Shown here in pieces: positions 43,068 through 53,783 of a DNA stretch of 64,000 nt. Source of the stretch: Escarpia spicata (taxonomy: Eukaryota > Annelida > Polychaeta > Sabellida > Siboglinidae). The stretch lies in contig OZ023217.1 in NCBI GenBank assembly GCA_963995525.1, positions 25,413,925 through 25,477,924 on the forward strand, in the 5' to 3' direction. The notes beneath the pieces were generated by a model. That model was not told the origin of the DNA. It did no database searches and saw only the letters and a program-made list of their open reading frames with translations. The position numbers and the translations under genes are program-made. Position 1 is the stretch's first letter. Each line of letters starts with the position of its first letter.

Positions 43068-43400
43068 GCGATGACGCGATGCGCGATGCGATGGGCGATG
43101 CGATGAGCGATGCGCGATGCGATGGGCGATGCGATGGACGATGCGCGATGCGATGCGCGATACGATGGACGATACGCGATGCGATGCGCAATGCGATGGA
43201 CGATGCGCGATGCGATGGGCGATGCGATGCGCGATGCGCGATGCGCGATGCGATACGCGATGCGCGATGCGATGCGCGATGCGCGATGCGATACGCGATG
43301 CGCGATGCGATGCGCGATGCGATGCGATACGCGATGCGATGCGCGATGCGATGCGCGATGCGATGCGATACGCGATGCGATGCGATGCGCGATGCGATGG
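43068..43400 (+). repeat. GCGATGCGAT satellite in the left arm
   Basis: About 330 bp built from GCGATGCGAT, GCGATGCGC and GCGATACGC variants. All six frames are nearly open because of the composition, producing artefactual Arg/Ser/Ala/His or Met/Arg/Asp/Ala repeats. CpG density is extreme for this region. Confidence 0.92.
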
Positions 43401-44199
43401 TATAAATTATAAAGATGCCGTAATGAGCATGCGTACGTCGAAAACGAGACTTTGGCAGCCATTTGTATTTTATTAAACGCATTCCTTTTTGTGTTCAGAG
43501 CATGTGATGATGGCCGATGATGCTGACTGTACGTATACGGTTACATATATATTTGGTTTGCGCACACAATTTGTTGTGTTCGTACTTCTAACTGTTGTGC
43601 CGAAAGTCTGGGTCAAACACATTTCATAACATGACATATAAAATTATGTACTTCTTTTTCTGCTCAAATTGCAGTGTTTTAATTATTTCCGTCTGGATAT
43701 CCTTGGTAGAAAATATAAAACTTGTTTTGAATACATGGGAAGAGACGACAACTTTTTTCAACTTTCGGTTATTGCAAATGCCGTTCATTTGTGTCCAAGT
43801 TCATGTTTCAGTTATTATAAATAGCTACAATATTCGGTTTAACAAGAAACATGTACATTAAATAATCGAAAACACTGAATTTAGTCGTCATTTGCGTCAC
43901 ATGTTTTTCTTTCTGTCTACAGCTAATTGTTTCTTTTTAGTTATGTGAATCGAATAGCTGAGGCACAGTTTATCAAACCGTAGATACGTTACAGTGTAAC
44001 TGCCTGTCAATCGCAGCGATTTACGATGCTGTACAATATAGCATGCGGCACGAAGTCGTGTAATTCCATGGTGCACGTAAAATAATTTAATAAAAAGAAG
44101 AAGAAGAAGAAACAGATTGTGCAATTGAAGAAAAGAAATCAGCAACACAAATCACAGCAATACTATTGTCATGAATACACGCATTTGAATGCAACAATG

Positions 44200-44710
44200 A
44201 ATGTTAGTTATATAAGTCACTAACATTATTTACTCACAAAAATCTCTTGACCGTTAGACGTTGCAAGTGCATATATACAATCCACTGCTGTTGCTATATA
44301 GTTCCATAGCTTAACACCTCGACGTCTAATGGTTTTATATAACACGTTGGTTTTAGAAATCGGTACATGCAGTAGATCCACATGGCGTGTCCTATAATTA
44401 TTGGTTAACGATTTGCAGTTAAACACCGGAAGGACAATTGGTTTCTCATTCTACCATGGGCAACGGCCAACACATTTTCTTTAGACGACCAATTTGTAAT
44501 GAAACAGACTGAAACGACCACAAACAATTGCTAAGAAAGCGCATGTTAAATGTATGATTATTTTTAAAATATTTTAAAAATCGTTTTGTCAACGCGGATT
44601 TGAAATACCGCATGAAAATGTCTGTATTGTTATCTGTGTCATGTTTACGAGTTAAAGTTCGCCACTTATGACATGTATTGCGTTTCAGCAGTGACACGTG
44701 GTGCAAGTCC
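44200..44710 (-). pseudogene. LINE RT C-terminal scrap
   Basis: The ORF at 44226-44426 contains HVPISKTNVLYKTIRRRGVK followed by LWNYIA, a pattern common at the C-terminus of CR1/L2/Rex-type RTs just before the stop. Upstream on the same strand, 44706-44446 has FKSALTKRFLKYF. No catalytic motif is present. Confidence 0.5.
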
Positions 44711-45714
44711 CTGGAAGACTAGCTCAGTGGTTACGCCGCTACAGCCTCAATCACGGGGTTTCCTGCACATCCTCTTCATGTGTCTGATGTCTTCCTTGTC
44801 GTCTTCGACTTTGTAGTCTACAGTAGATATAGCGTTTTACACAAGCTAGTAAAATGTTATAACATACATTGTATAACAGTACAAATGTTTCAATCAAACT
44901 TAGGGAAGACAACAACTATATTATCAATATCAATGTTTGTGTTTAAAAACATTCCTTAAATCGATGCTGTCTGTAGAACAATAGCCTTGTCTAAAACTAA
45001 ACAGAGGTTGTTTGCAACAAAAATTATAGTATCCTATGCTTAATAAGGTGAGCTAATTTTCTACTTTACAATTCATTTGTAAATATAATTTTCTCACCGT
45101 ATATTAATTGTTCATAATGTACTCTCACTCCTATTTTGCATGTTTTAATAACATAGACTATATTCACTTTATTTTACATACCGTAATGATCGGTTTGCTT
45201 AATGGTACTGTTGTGATTCTGAAAAAGGTTCCTATCGCTCCGCTAGGATCTTTAGGATGAATGCAATTATTAAATACGTACGTCAAATATGCACAATAAA
45301 CTTGAAATGCCTTATACGTATATGTGCAAATTACATAGCATTAATGTACATTAATTTAAATGCTACGTTACCATAAATCTCTGGCAAGAAATACAGCAGG
45401 TCTGGTTTTCCTCGGATGACCATATCGCTTGTGCGCCTTACGCTCGTTCGTTTTTGATCAGTGCCAACTATACTCTGTGTTAATGATTTCTCTTAAAACG
45501 TGCGGTGCAAACAAATTTAACGAATATGCACAAAGAAGCACGGTGTTTCAGAAGTGTGTACAACATATTACTTATTGTATGTTAATATAATCGTCGATTG
45601 AAATGATTCCTTGAAACTCGTAGTATTTCATCGTTCAGTTTTCTAAGAAAGATACTTCTGATATACATCATGTTTTCACTGTAATTGTAATTTCACTGTA
45701 ATTGTTGTATACAT

Positions 45715-45748
<34 letters not shown>

Positions 45749-45794
45749 CATATATATATACACATATATGTATATATACATATATATATATACA

Positions 45795-45850
<56 letters not shown>

Positions 45851-45856
45851 TATATA
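45715..45856. repeat. TA/CATA microsatellite
   Basis: Alternating TATATA with periodic CATATA and GTATATA interruptions. The minus-strand ORF of repeated Tyr-Ile is an artefact. Confidence 0.95.
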
Positions 45857-46499
45857 ATTGACGTGTGATGTTAAGAAAGCAAAACGTGTGATGCTAATTA
45901 CTATGACCATGCATACCGCTGATACCGTACATACTTATGTGATAATGTAATTTCTCCGTATTTACAATGAATAAATAATGTAAACCAATACTCATTCAAT
46001 ATGTTTACTGTTGAGGTGTATACTCAACAACATGTCTTACGACATATCATCAAGGTGGTCCCATCTGAACGATTGTCCTCCAAAAACACATTCGCCTTTC
46101 CTCGTCCCATTCTGATACACCTTAACAGCTATGTTACACGGCTGTAACACAACTGAATTTTTTTAGACTAGAGAGCAATGTCGTTTTCTATATGATTCAG
46201 CACAACCGAATATTTCAAAATTGTAATTTACACCTGGAAGTGCCAATGCACTAAAGTGGGGGTTAAGTAGCACTTTTGGTTAATTGTATCTCTTGTCTGG
46301 CAAGTGGATTACATGATGTGTCAAAGTCGGTGCGTCTGTGGAGATAATCCCTGGGTCAGGAACTATAATTAGAACAGCACCACCTCTCAAAATTGCAGCA
46401 GTGGACTAGAATGATGCTACTTATTTACATTGTCTGGTCGTAGTTGCGCATGTGGTTGTGTCTTTGATGTCGACACAATTGTTTCTGAACAAGCATAAG

Positions 46500-46830
46500 C
46501 ATGAGTCATCTAAGATGGGTAGGGCTTGTAGAGAAAATGAGAAAAGAACGGATGGCAAAGAGAGCAGATGTACAGAGACGGGAAGGGAAAAGGAGGCGAG
46601 GAAGAACTAGACTGCGATGGGAAAACTATGGAAAAAGAGATTTTGAAGGATTGGGAGAAAGGTGGAAAACGAGAACGAATGATCTGGTGAGAGAGCTGTG
46701 CAGGATCAGCGAGAGAAATTACAAAAAAATCAGACATCGAGCATCGGAATCGAGGCAGACAGGGATATATGAGGAGTTCAAATTCATGCTTGTGGAGAGC
46801 CTTAATGTAGATATTTGGGGGGTGTAAATC
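46500..46830 (+). pseudogene. RTE-like RT C-terminal fragment
   Basis: MSHLRWVGLVEKMRKERMAK and GKRRRGRTRLRWENYGKRDF match the R-W-x-G-H/L-V-x-R/K-M ... RGR-P/T-R-x-RW signature at the end of RTE-type and related RTs. The frame is open to 46827 but contains no enzymatic domain. Downstream, to about 46980, a GAGAGCCT-AA motif recurs in a short irregular tandem repeat. Confidence 0.65.
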
Positions 46831-47686
46831 GAGGTTTTTGAAGAGCCTGAAGATGGAGTTATTTTGGCGAGCCTCAATTGGTGTGCAAATTGTGATTTTG
46901 GAGAGCCTTAATGTTGCTGTTTTGGCGAGCCTCAAGAGGTGGAATGCAAATCGAGGTTTTGGAGAGCCTCAACCCACCAAATATCCATTATGTTCCGACG
47001 CCAGTGTTTTGGGTTTGGCTTTGTTGTCTGGGCTTGAACAAATTCGTGACCTTAGGCAACACTGGATGCCTTTTATGTCCAACGCATGTGTCCATGGTTG
47101 ATGACTTTGAGTGTGCGTATACGGTTACACATCTAGTTATTGTGCACAAAAGATTATGTGATTGTACTTCTAAATATTATGATAGAAGCCTAATGCGATT
47201 GAGTTTAGAAGATAAATGGGGGCATGCGAGCAATCACCTTAAAGAATGTAATCTAGGTTCTCTCACCAAAACCGGAGACCAAAAATGAAATATTTCATAG
47301 CCTAAGGTGTGTACCTCTTCTACCACTCCCCATTTCATTTTTGGTTTCATCTGAACATCCTTGATCGAAAATATAAACGATAATTTATGTACCTCCACAC
47401 ATGGAAAACAGGGATGTTTGATGGCATTTTTCAGTTGAACATTAACCGTGGGCTTTGAACTATACATTTCTTGAATATTTATTCATTAATGACATCATAT
47501 ATTTTCATAGGTGTACATATCATGTTCATTATGCCTTACATAAATAAAACAACACACACACACACACACACACACTAAACTAAACTAAAATAGTATTGTC
47601 TCTAATTATTTTACAAAACCTACATATAAAATGCACAAACGAGATAGCGAATCGTTGTTCCTAGAGTGTAGTTTCATTTTTGCTAA

Positions 47687-47908
47687 GGGATCATCTCGGA
47701 ACATCGATGTCCGATGTCAAGCGAAATAATTTTTGTTTGGGGGACTGGGGTCTGAGGCAGTTTTATCTGGCGTCGGACATCGACCGACACTCTTAATTAT
47801 ACTGGTATCATCATATAATAATGTTTAAACAATTGGGTGGGTGGGGGGGCTGAGGCAAGATGAAAGTAATTTCGTCTGATATCGGACATCGACGTTCTGA
47901 GATGACCC
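47687..47908. mobile_element. 222-bp MITE
   Basis: Inverted ends start GGGATCATCTCGGAACATCG on the left and GGGTCATCTCAGAACGTCG on the complement of the right. Both go on with ATGTCCGAT. The interior is a G-rich, non-coding spacer. Possible TTA/TAA duplications at the borders are too short to be sure. Confidence 0.75.
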
Positions 47909-48777
47909 ATAAGTGATTCGAATTGTAGACGCACCGCGCGCACCGTGCACCTCCAAGTAGACATACTACAAGTTAACTTCCTGTCAATTTCGGCTGTTTA
48001 TTACGTGGTCCAATAGAGCTGGTAGCTTGATTTGAGCGGGGCTATTTATTGACACCGCTTTATTCATACTTGTATTTCGGCGCAACGCTGCTTTTATGTG
48101 CTACTACGGAACCCAGATTAAGTAATTAAACATCACTGCATTTGTATCGAAGATCGTCTCACGGAATATGTGTCAGTTTCTTCCAGATATGGAAATATTG
48201 GGGACCGAGGAGTAAATCAAGAAGCATAAATTATGAAAAGTTTATATTTTAATTTATATAAGGCATAAATAACATGTTTGCATTCTGAACAGATATTATG
48301 TCATTAATAAATAAATATAAACAAATAGGCTTCAAAACTGTTGGTTAACCATCCCTGGTTCATCGTGTCTGCAGGCACACAAAATAGTGTTTATATTTGC
48401 GATCAGGGATATCCAGATGGAAACAATAATTATTTAACAAATAAAATGTTGAATAGGTACATATTTCATTTTATAAAGTAACCTATTTCAGTCCCTAGTC
48501 TAGTTTTTGCGAAGAGGCTGCCTGCCTGGCATCCGTTTTTGTTTGGCTAAATTCAATCCCAGTAGATGTCCGAGACAATATTTAGAAGTACAATCACATA
48601 ATCTTTTGTGCACAATAACTATATGTGTAACCGTATACGTACAGTCAGCGTCATCAGCCATCATCACATGCTCTGAACACAAACAGAAATGTGCTTAATA
48701 CAAATACATAAAAATGGCTGCCTAAGTCTCGTTTTCGGCGTACGCATGCTCATTGCGGCACCTTTATAATGTATACC

Positions 48778-49065
48778 ATCGCATCGCGCATCGTATCGCG
48801 CATCGCATCGCGCATCGCGTATCGCATCGCGCATCGCGTATCGCATCGCGCATCGCATCGCGTATCGCATCGCGCATCGCATCGCGCATCGCGCATCGCA
48901 TCGCGCATCGCATCGCCCATCGCAGCGCGCATCGTCCATCGCATCGCGCATCGCATCGCGCATCGTCCATCGCATCGCGCATCGCATCGCGCATCGTCCA
49001 TCGCATCGCCCATCGCATCGTGCATCGCTCATCGCATCGCCCATCGCATCGCGCATCGCGTCATC
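48778..49065 (-). repeat. GCGATGCGAT satellite in the right arm
   Basis: The complement of the left array, about 290 bp, with its own pattern of variants (for example ATCGTCCATCGC). Length and variant order differ from the left array, so the two have drifted or expanded separately. Confidence 0.92.
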
Positions 49066-49701
49066 GCCCCATGGCGCTGCAGATTGCCACACAAAAACGC
49101 GATGGCCCTTCTCGGCCATCATACGAAAGTCACAATGCATGCTTCCTCGACGCCAACAATGCGCACGTTCTTCCGATGCATCTTTCACAGACGCCGATTA
49201 ATGCAGCTTTAGAAAACCTTAAGTGACTTAACACTTTAAACACTTTTATGACTTACAGTTGTTCGCAACGCCACGTGTCCTGTCTGCAATAATTAGTCTA
49301 AGCTGCGTATTTGTTGTACACATGAAGATAAGTCGCTCAGTTAAACCGCTTAAGGCCGGGATACACTGGCATTTTACGCCCGACCAGATCAGACCAGACC
49401 ACATCAGATTTCTCCCGACTGCAGTGTATCCACTTCACTAGCGGTTCCCAATCTTTTCCTTCATGCGTACCCCTAAGACCTGAAACGATCGTCGCTGTAC
49501 TCCCATCATTATTACGTAGACTACAGTTATAGACAAAACAAAGTTCGTCACCAAATTAAATAAAGAATTTTGTTGTCAGATTTGAGGATGGATATGCAAG
49601 CACCTTAAATTTAGTGATGGGCGAGCTTTATCAAAACCAGGGCCTCTATTCGAGAACAGTTTTTGACAGGCAGACTTGGAGATCGTCGTTGACATATAGT
49701 A

Positions 49702-50678
49702 GGGGAGAGTGGGAATGGTTGTCACATTTATTTGTTCTTTACTTATTTACTTTGTTGTAATAACAGTTCCCTAAGTTTTTTGTTGTTGCTAAGATTAACT
49801 TTAATCCATTATATATGTATGGGTATTAATAATGTCGACGCAACCTTATTAAAAGTATGATATTTGGGTCATTCAAAACAGGGTCTGTCGTGTGACAATC
49901 TGCCTCATGCCCGGGTTGGTTGTCACACAATGTGCATGGGGTTGATTTTCACAAAATGTCGGGAGTTCGATTATGGAAAATAAAGTCACGTGTTCACGTA
50001 AAATAATTCCACAATGAAAGATGCATTCTGAACGGTGTCTGGTGGCGTATCGAATTTTTTAAAACACTAAGTGGATAAAAACTACGATATCAAAAGTTTA
50101 AAGAGAATAATATTAATGTTTTTTTAATTACATGTTACGTGAAAAGTATTTATTGGAATCATGACCCATTTTAACATTACGTACGGTGACGTGTATACGA
50201 TGGATACCCAAAGTATGAAACTGATCGAAAGGATTTTCCAAAATTCGAAATTTTACAACTACTTCCCTTATGTGAGCGATGTGCCAACCAACACCAGCTG
50301 TTTTGTGCAACCTGCCCCGCCATCAAGATTTGGTATATCGTATCATTCTTGAAGTGATACTTGTTGTGCGACTGGGTTTGCTGTTATACAGTTCACAATC
50401 TGTCCTATTAGACATGACAATCTCTTCAAACAAAACTAAATACTACTCGGTGTTGTATCATAAATAGTAGCATATCAAGATTTTATTAATGACATGAAAA
50501 ACGTGACAACACGTCGCCAACGCGTCAATATTGACTCGAGGAACAAAACATTACAACTAGAGGCCCGTGTTTACTAAACGGTCATTACAGTGACAATCTC
50601 GAATGCTCTTGCCATCTAGGGGAAACACTACAAACATTGTGACAACCAACCCGTATGACAACCAACCCCGGTCTCCCC
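49702..50678. mobile_element. Tc1/mariner-like non-autonomous element, 977 bp
   Basis: Inverted ends GGGGAGAGTGGGAATGGTTG on the left and the complement of GGGGAGACCGGGGTTGGTTG on the right, with TA on both outer sides (49700-49701 and 50679-50680). Internal subterminal copies of GGTTGTCAC and GACAACCAACCC recur. A TA duplication points to the Tc1/mariner group. No transposase was recognised; the short ORF near 50161-50352 is unassigned. Confidence 0.72.
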
Positions 50679-50701
50679 TAGGGCCCGATATTTGGTTCCT
50701 C

Positions 50702-50995
50702 TTAATTGTTGATGACTTTGTCTGAGAAATCAGTCACTGTGGAGAAGAGCTTGCTTTGGAATGAGCTGTTCAGTGGGTTTAGGCCGGAGAAGATGCTACT
50801 CAAATAGGCTAGCTTAAAAAGCTTTTCTTTGTCCGAGACTTTCTTTACAAATGTTTGAAATTGTTCCTTTCTGATGTGGTTAAACAATTCGGCGACCTCC
50901 TCACTAGTCAGTTTTGAATACTTTCGTGACACCCAACGGACCTCGGTGTGGAAGAACAGCAGTGGTTGGTCCGCATGGACCTCTTGGCACACCAA
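50702..50995 (-). pseudogene. hAT (ZBED5/SCAND3-like) transposase fragment
   Basis: The ORF includes PLLFFHTEVRWVSRKY, FKLAYLSSIFSGLNPLNSS and QSKLFSTVTDF, a segment of the RNase H-like domain region of ZBED/hAT transposases. The N-terminal BED finger and the C-terminal dimerisation region are not found. Ends with a stop at 50702. Confidence 0.75.
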
Positions 50996-51699
50996 GCTAG
51001 TGTAAGAGCAGGGAATTGGGGACGCCGGACTTTGTATGACATTTATAATGTTACCGAAACCAGCAAGAACTGTTCTTAGTTCTGGTCGGAACTAAAGTAT
51101 TAGATGCGAGAGCGTATTAATGGAACATTGGATACAGATTCACCTCCTTCACCCGGGCTTCAAATTGGCAAGCATGGCCGATGTCATTAGTTGTACACGC
51201 ACACACATTGTCCCACGACAGTCTGTCGGCCTCAAAACATTTGTATACCTCAGCTAGAAATAAAAATCGACACCATCAAAATACCAATTTATAAACTTAA
51301 TAACTGTGTGAAAAGGATATTATTTCGGTGAATTTGATAAAAGGGCCAATTGCAAAACCAAATTATCTCCTTCGTGAACACCACAAAGTGGTAAGATCTT
51401 TATTTTCAGCCAACCCATTGTGTACCCCCTGAAAAACCTCTCGCATACCCCTGGGGGTATACGTACCCCGGTTTGGGAACCGCTGCACTACACCTTCAAT
51501 AGACTGACATCAACTAGTTCTGACGTAGTCGAACGTTTTCAAGTTTATGTGATTTATAACGTCATCCCAGCTTAGAATGTAGCGTAGTCATTGTCGGTCG
51601 GTGTAGTGGACAGGCCTACACTGCAGTCGGTGGGAGTCTGGTGAGGTCTCGTCACGTCTGGTCAGGTCGGAAGAAAGGTGCAATGTATCCCGACCTGTT

Positions 51700-52330
51700 T
51701 GAACGCTCTGTGAACGCAGCATAACGTTGTCGGACGGCTGAAACTCTTGTTTGTCTAGAACGTCGCTGGCGTCGATCAATATGTACGCCGGCAATTCGAT
51801 TAACGTCACAAAAACTTTTGTTTTTGATGTCGATGACCAAGCATCTATCGCACCCGAGAAAGATGAACTGTTGTACACCGAACAGTAAATTCTGCTTGGA
51901 ACTTTGGCAGTGAGATTTGCAATGTGTAGCATTTGTTTGCCAAATCACAACAATGAACGGTGATATGGTGGTGGTGGTGATATGCGTTCCATGGTGACTT
52001 TAAGTTGTCGTGACTGAACAATATGTAACCAAGATGTCTTGAAATATCTGGTGACTTTACTCGCTTCCTTTAATAAAGGTTTTGGTTTGATTAACCTTTA
52101 ATAATTTAAAGCTGTTGTCATATCTCATACACAACTCAGACGTGAACAACTCGTATCTTAGGTAGGCGGGCAAGCAACAAAAGGTAAGCTACTCGGACAT
52201 CTCATTCCACCCTTGCAGCACTTCTTCTAATTCCTGTTTGTTCTCCACCACTATGACATGATCAGCAGATATATCCAAACACCGCGCAAAGTGATTTGCC
52301 CGACTGCAGATCGATATACGTGCTATGGGC
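51700..52330. other. Unassigned DNA
   Basis: Overlapping short ORFs on the minus strand (51588-51948) have no recognisable domain. Nothing else is seen. Confidence 0.45.
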
Positions 52331-52344
52331 TAGCGGGCCATAGT

Positions 52345-52560
52345 TGTCGAACGTTGGCGTTGTGTGTGGTGACTGCACCATACTGTTGTGGTGTATGTTT
52401 GTGTGCTTTGCTTGTGTGCATGCGTGTGTGAGTGCGTGCGTATGTATGGTTGTGTGTTTGTTTGTGCGTGCAGTGTGTATATCGTGGTATGTATATGGTG
52501 GTTTACGTGTGCGTGCACATGTGTGTGAGGGGGGGATGCGTGCATGTGCGTTGATGTGTG
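52345..52560. repeat. Imperfect TG-rich microsatellite
   Basis: Long stretch of GTGTGTGCATGCGTGTG-like alternation. ORFs in it on both strands are composition artefacts. Confidence 0.85.
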
Positions 52561-52753
52561 AATATGCCAGCATATTAATAAGACGCCACGACACTCACAA
52601 CGCAGAGAAGCAGTCAGTTATTATTTGATTCACTACACCGACACTGGTGCAATCGTAACACATACACTAGAAACTCAAAATAATATCATCACAGTTAACA
52701 AAACGATCCAACACGTCACATGGTAATGACATTTCTTCAAGTATCAGTTATGT

Positions 52754-53364
52754 TAGGGGCCATTCTTACAGTACACTAAATTTTGACTTTTGTGAGACCC
52801 CCCGACCATCTGTAACACTTCGTAACGCTAGAATGTACACGTGCGTTCGTTTTAGGTGGATCCGCGGGTACTCGCACCTGGCTGCCGGGCAGGGTTCACG
52901 TCCACCCAGGTAACTGCGGTTTCAATAGTTTAACAATCTCGTTCATTGCTTATGTATTTAGGAAAAGATACTACAAGTCGTGTTCTTTCTAACATCGGAA
53001 ATAAAAATGTATACAGGAAAATTACTTTCATTAGCTGCTGGCAAAACTCTTTTTGTGATCGTAGAGAAAGTGTCATGACCGCCTTATTTAGGCCGTACCA
53101 GCGCCGTATAAGACAGCAAGTCATAACTATTATATTAAATTCACTATGAGTTGATTCGTTCATGACACTAAACTACACACTTCTGATTGCAACTGACATT
53201 AGCAATTATTGCTAACAGTCTGATACTGATACCTAGAAGAGTTAACACTTTTCCGTTTTTAATCATAACGTAATGCTTGCCCCGAGACCCCCATGTAACA
53301 CCTCGTCACAATGACCTGCAGACAAACCCCCTTAGGCGTGACGTACTTTATGAATGACCCCTTA
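52754..53364. mobile_element. About 610-bp element with 20-bp inverted ends
   Basis: TAGGGGCCATTCTTACAGTAC at the left pairs with the complement of GTACTTTATGAATGACCCCT at the right (about 18 of 21 positions). Subterminal AGACCCCC and TGTAACAC-TCGT motifs occur near both ends. Interior is non-coding. Target duplication unclear, perhaps TA or TTA. Confidence 0.65.
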
Positions 53365-53783
53365 CGATAATTAACTCACTAATATCAACATCAGTAATGC
53401 TTTATTGTTTGATATGCCAATGTGTGGTTAGTGGTGTTTTATTGGAGTGTAAACATTAGTCTAAGTTCACGTTAGCGTCAGGTTGCTGGTTTCGCAACAC
53501 AACTACCAAAATGTCACGTAAGGTATCACTCTAATTGGCACTTTTGCCGATTAATAATTGTCCATCTAGGAGGTGTTTAGCATTTGAACAAAGACCGTTA
53601 CAAACCAATCTAAATTTCAGACTACACGTCAACATGAAATGTGTTAGTATTAGGAAACAATGTGCTTGTAGATTATACATTTGTTAACGGATTAACTTAA
53701 AGCAGGATATAAACACGAATGGTACCGAGTCAGAATTATTTAGATGAAATTAAGTAACGCCCGTGGATATATTGAGTGACCCG

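Larger units (their letters stand above)
43012..49123. mobile_element. 6.1-kb foldback-type element with satellite-bearing inverted ends
   Basis: Termini are TATGATGGCCGAGAAGGGCC on the left and its complement on the right, flanked by the exact 6-bp direct repeat CGAAAG (43006-43011 and 49124-49129). Inverted arms run about 43012-43870 and 48240-49123. In order they contain a GTTTTTGTGTGGCA block, a GCGATGCGAT-type satellite, a TTCAGAGCATGTGATGATGGC block and a TCTGGATATCC block. The interior contains LINE scraps, a TA microsatellite and a MITE but no transposase that I recognise. Confidence 0.8.
49439..51485 (-). mobile_element. ZBED/hAT-type transposon fragment with target duplication
   Basis: Ends are TAGCGGTTCCCAA on the left and the complement of CAGCGGTTCCCAA on the right. 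Flanks CACTTCAC (49431-49438) and CACTACAC (51486-51493) agree at 7 of 8 bases, as expected for an 8-bp hAT duplication. The interior retains a piece of transposase (50702-50995) and hosts a Tc1-like MITE. Confidence 0.82.
49349..51690. repeat. Outer inverted-repeat element containing a hAT insertion
   Basis: Bases 49350-49438 (CGGGATACACTGG..., CGACCAGATC, GACTGCAGTGTA) match the complement of 51605-51690 (CGGGATACATTG, CGACCTGACC, GACTGCAGTGTA). The GACC/GTC-rich subterminal repeats suggest a non-autonomous DNA transposon. The hAT element at 49439-51485 lies between the two ends. Confidence 0.6.

Noticed and set aside
43013..43482. Long ORFs in both strands of the GCGATGCGAT array, reading as Arg/His/Ser/Ala or Met/Arg/Asp repeats
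   Set aside because: Open frames in all phases are a by-product of a repeat without stop codons. No start context, domain or codon bias supports translation.
44715..44775. tRNA-like box A (TAGCTCAGTGG) near 44.72 kb
   Set aside because: No matching box B at the expected distance and no cloverleaf; could be a SINE scrap but unsupported.
46510..46935. 141-residue minus-strand ORF at 46.5-46.9 kb
   Set aside because: Shadow of the plus-strand RT tail, which has the recognisable RW-x-G signature.
48664..49226. ORFs across the mirrored satellite on the right arm
   Set aside because: Same artefact as the left array.
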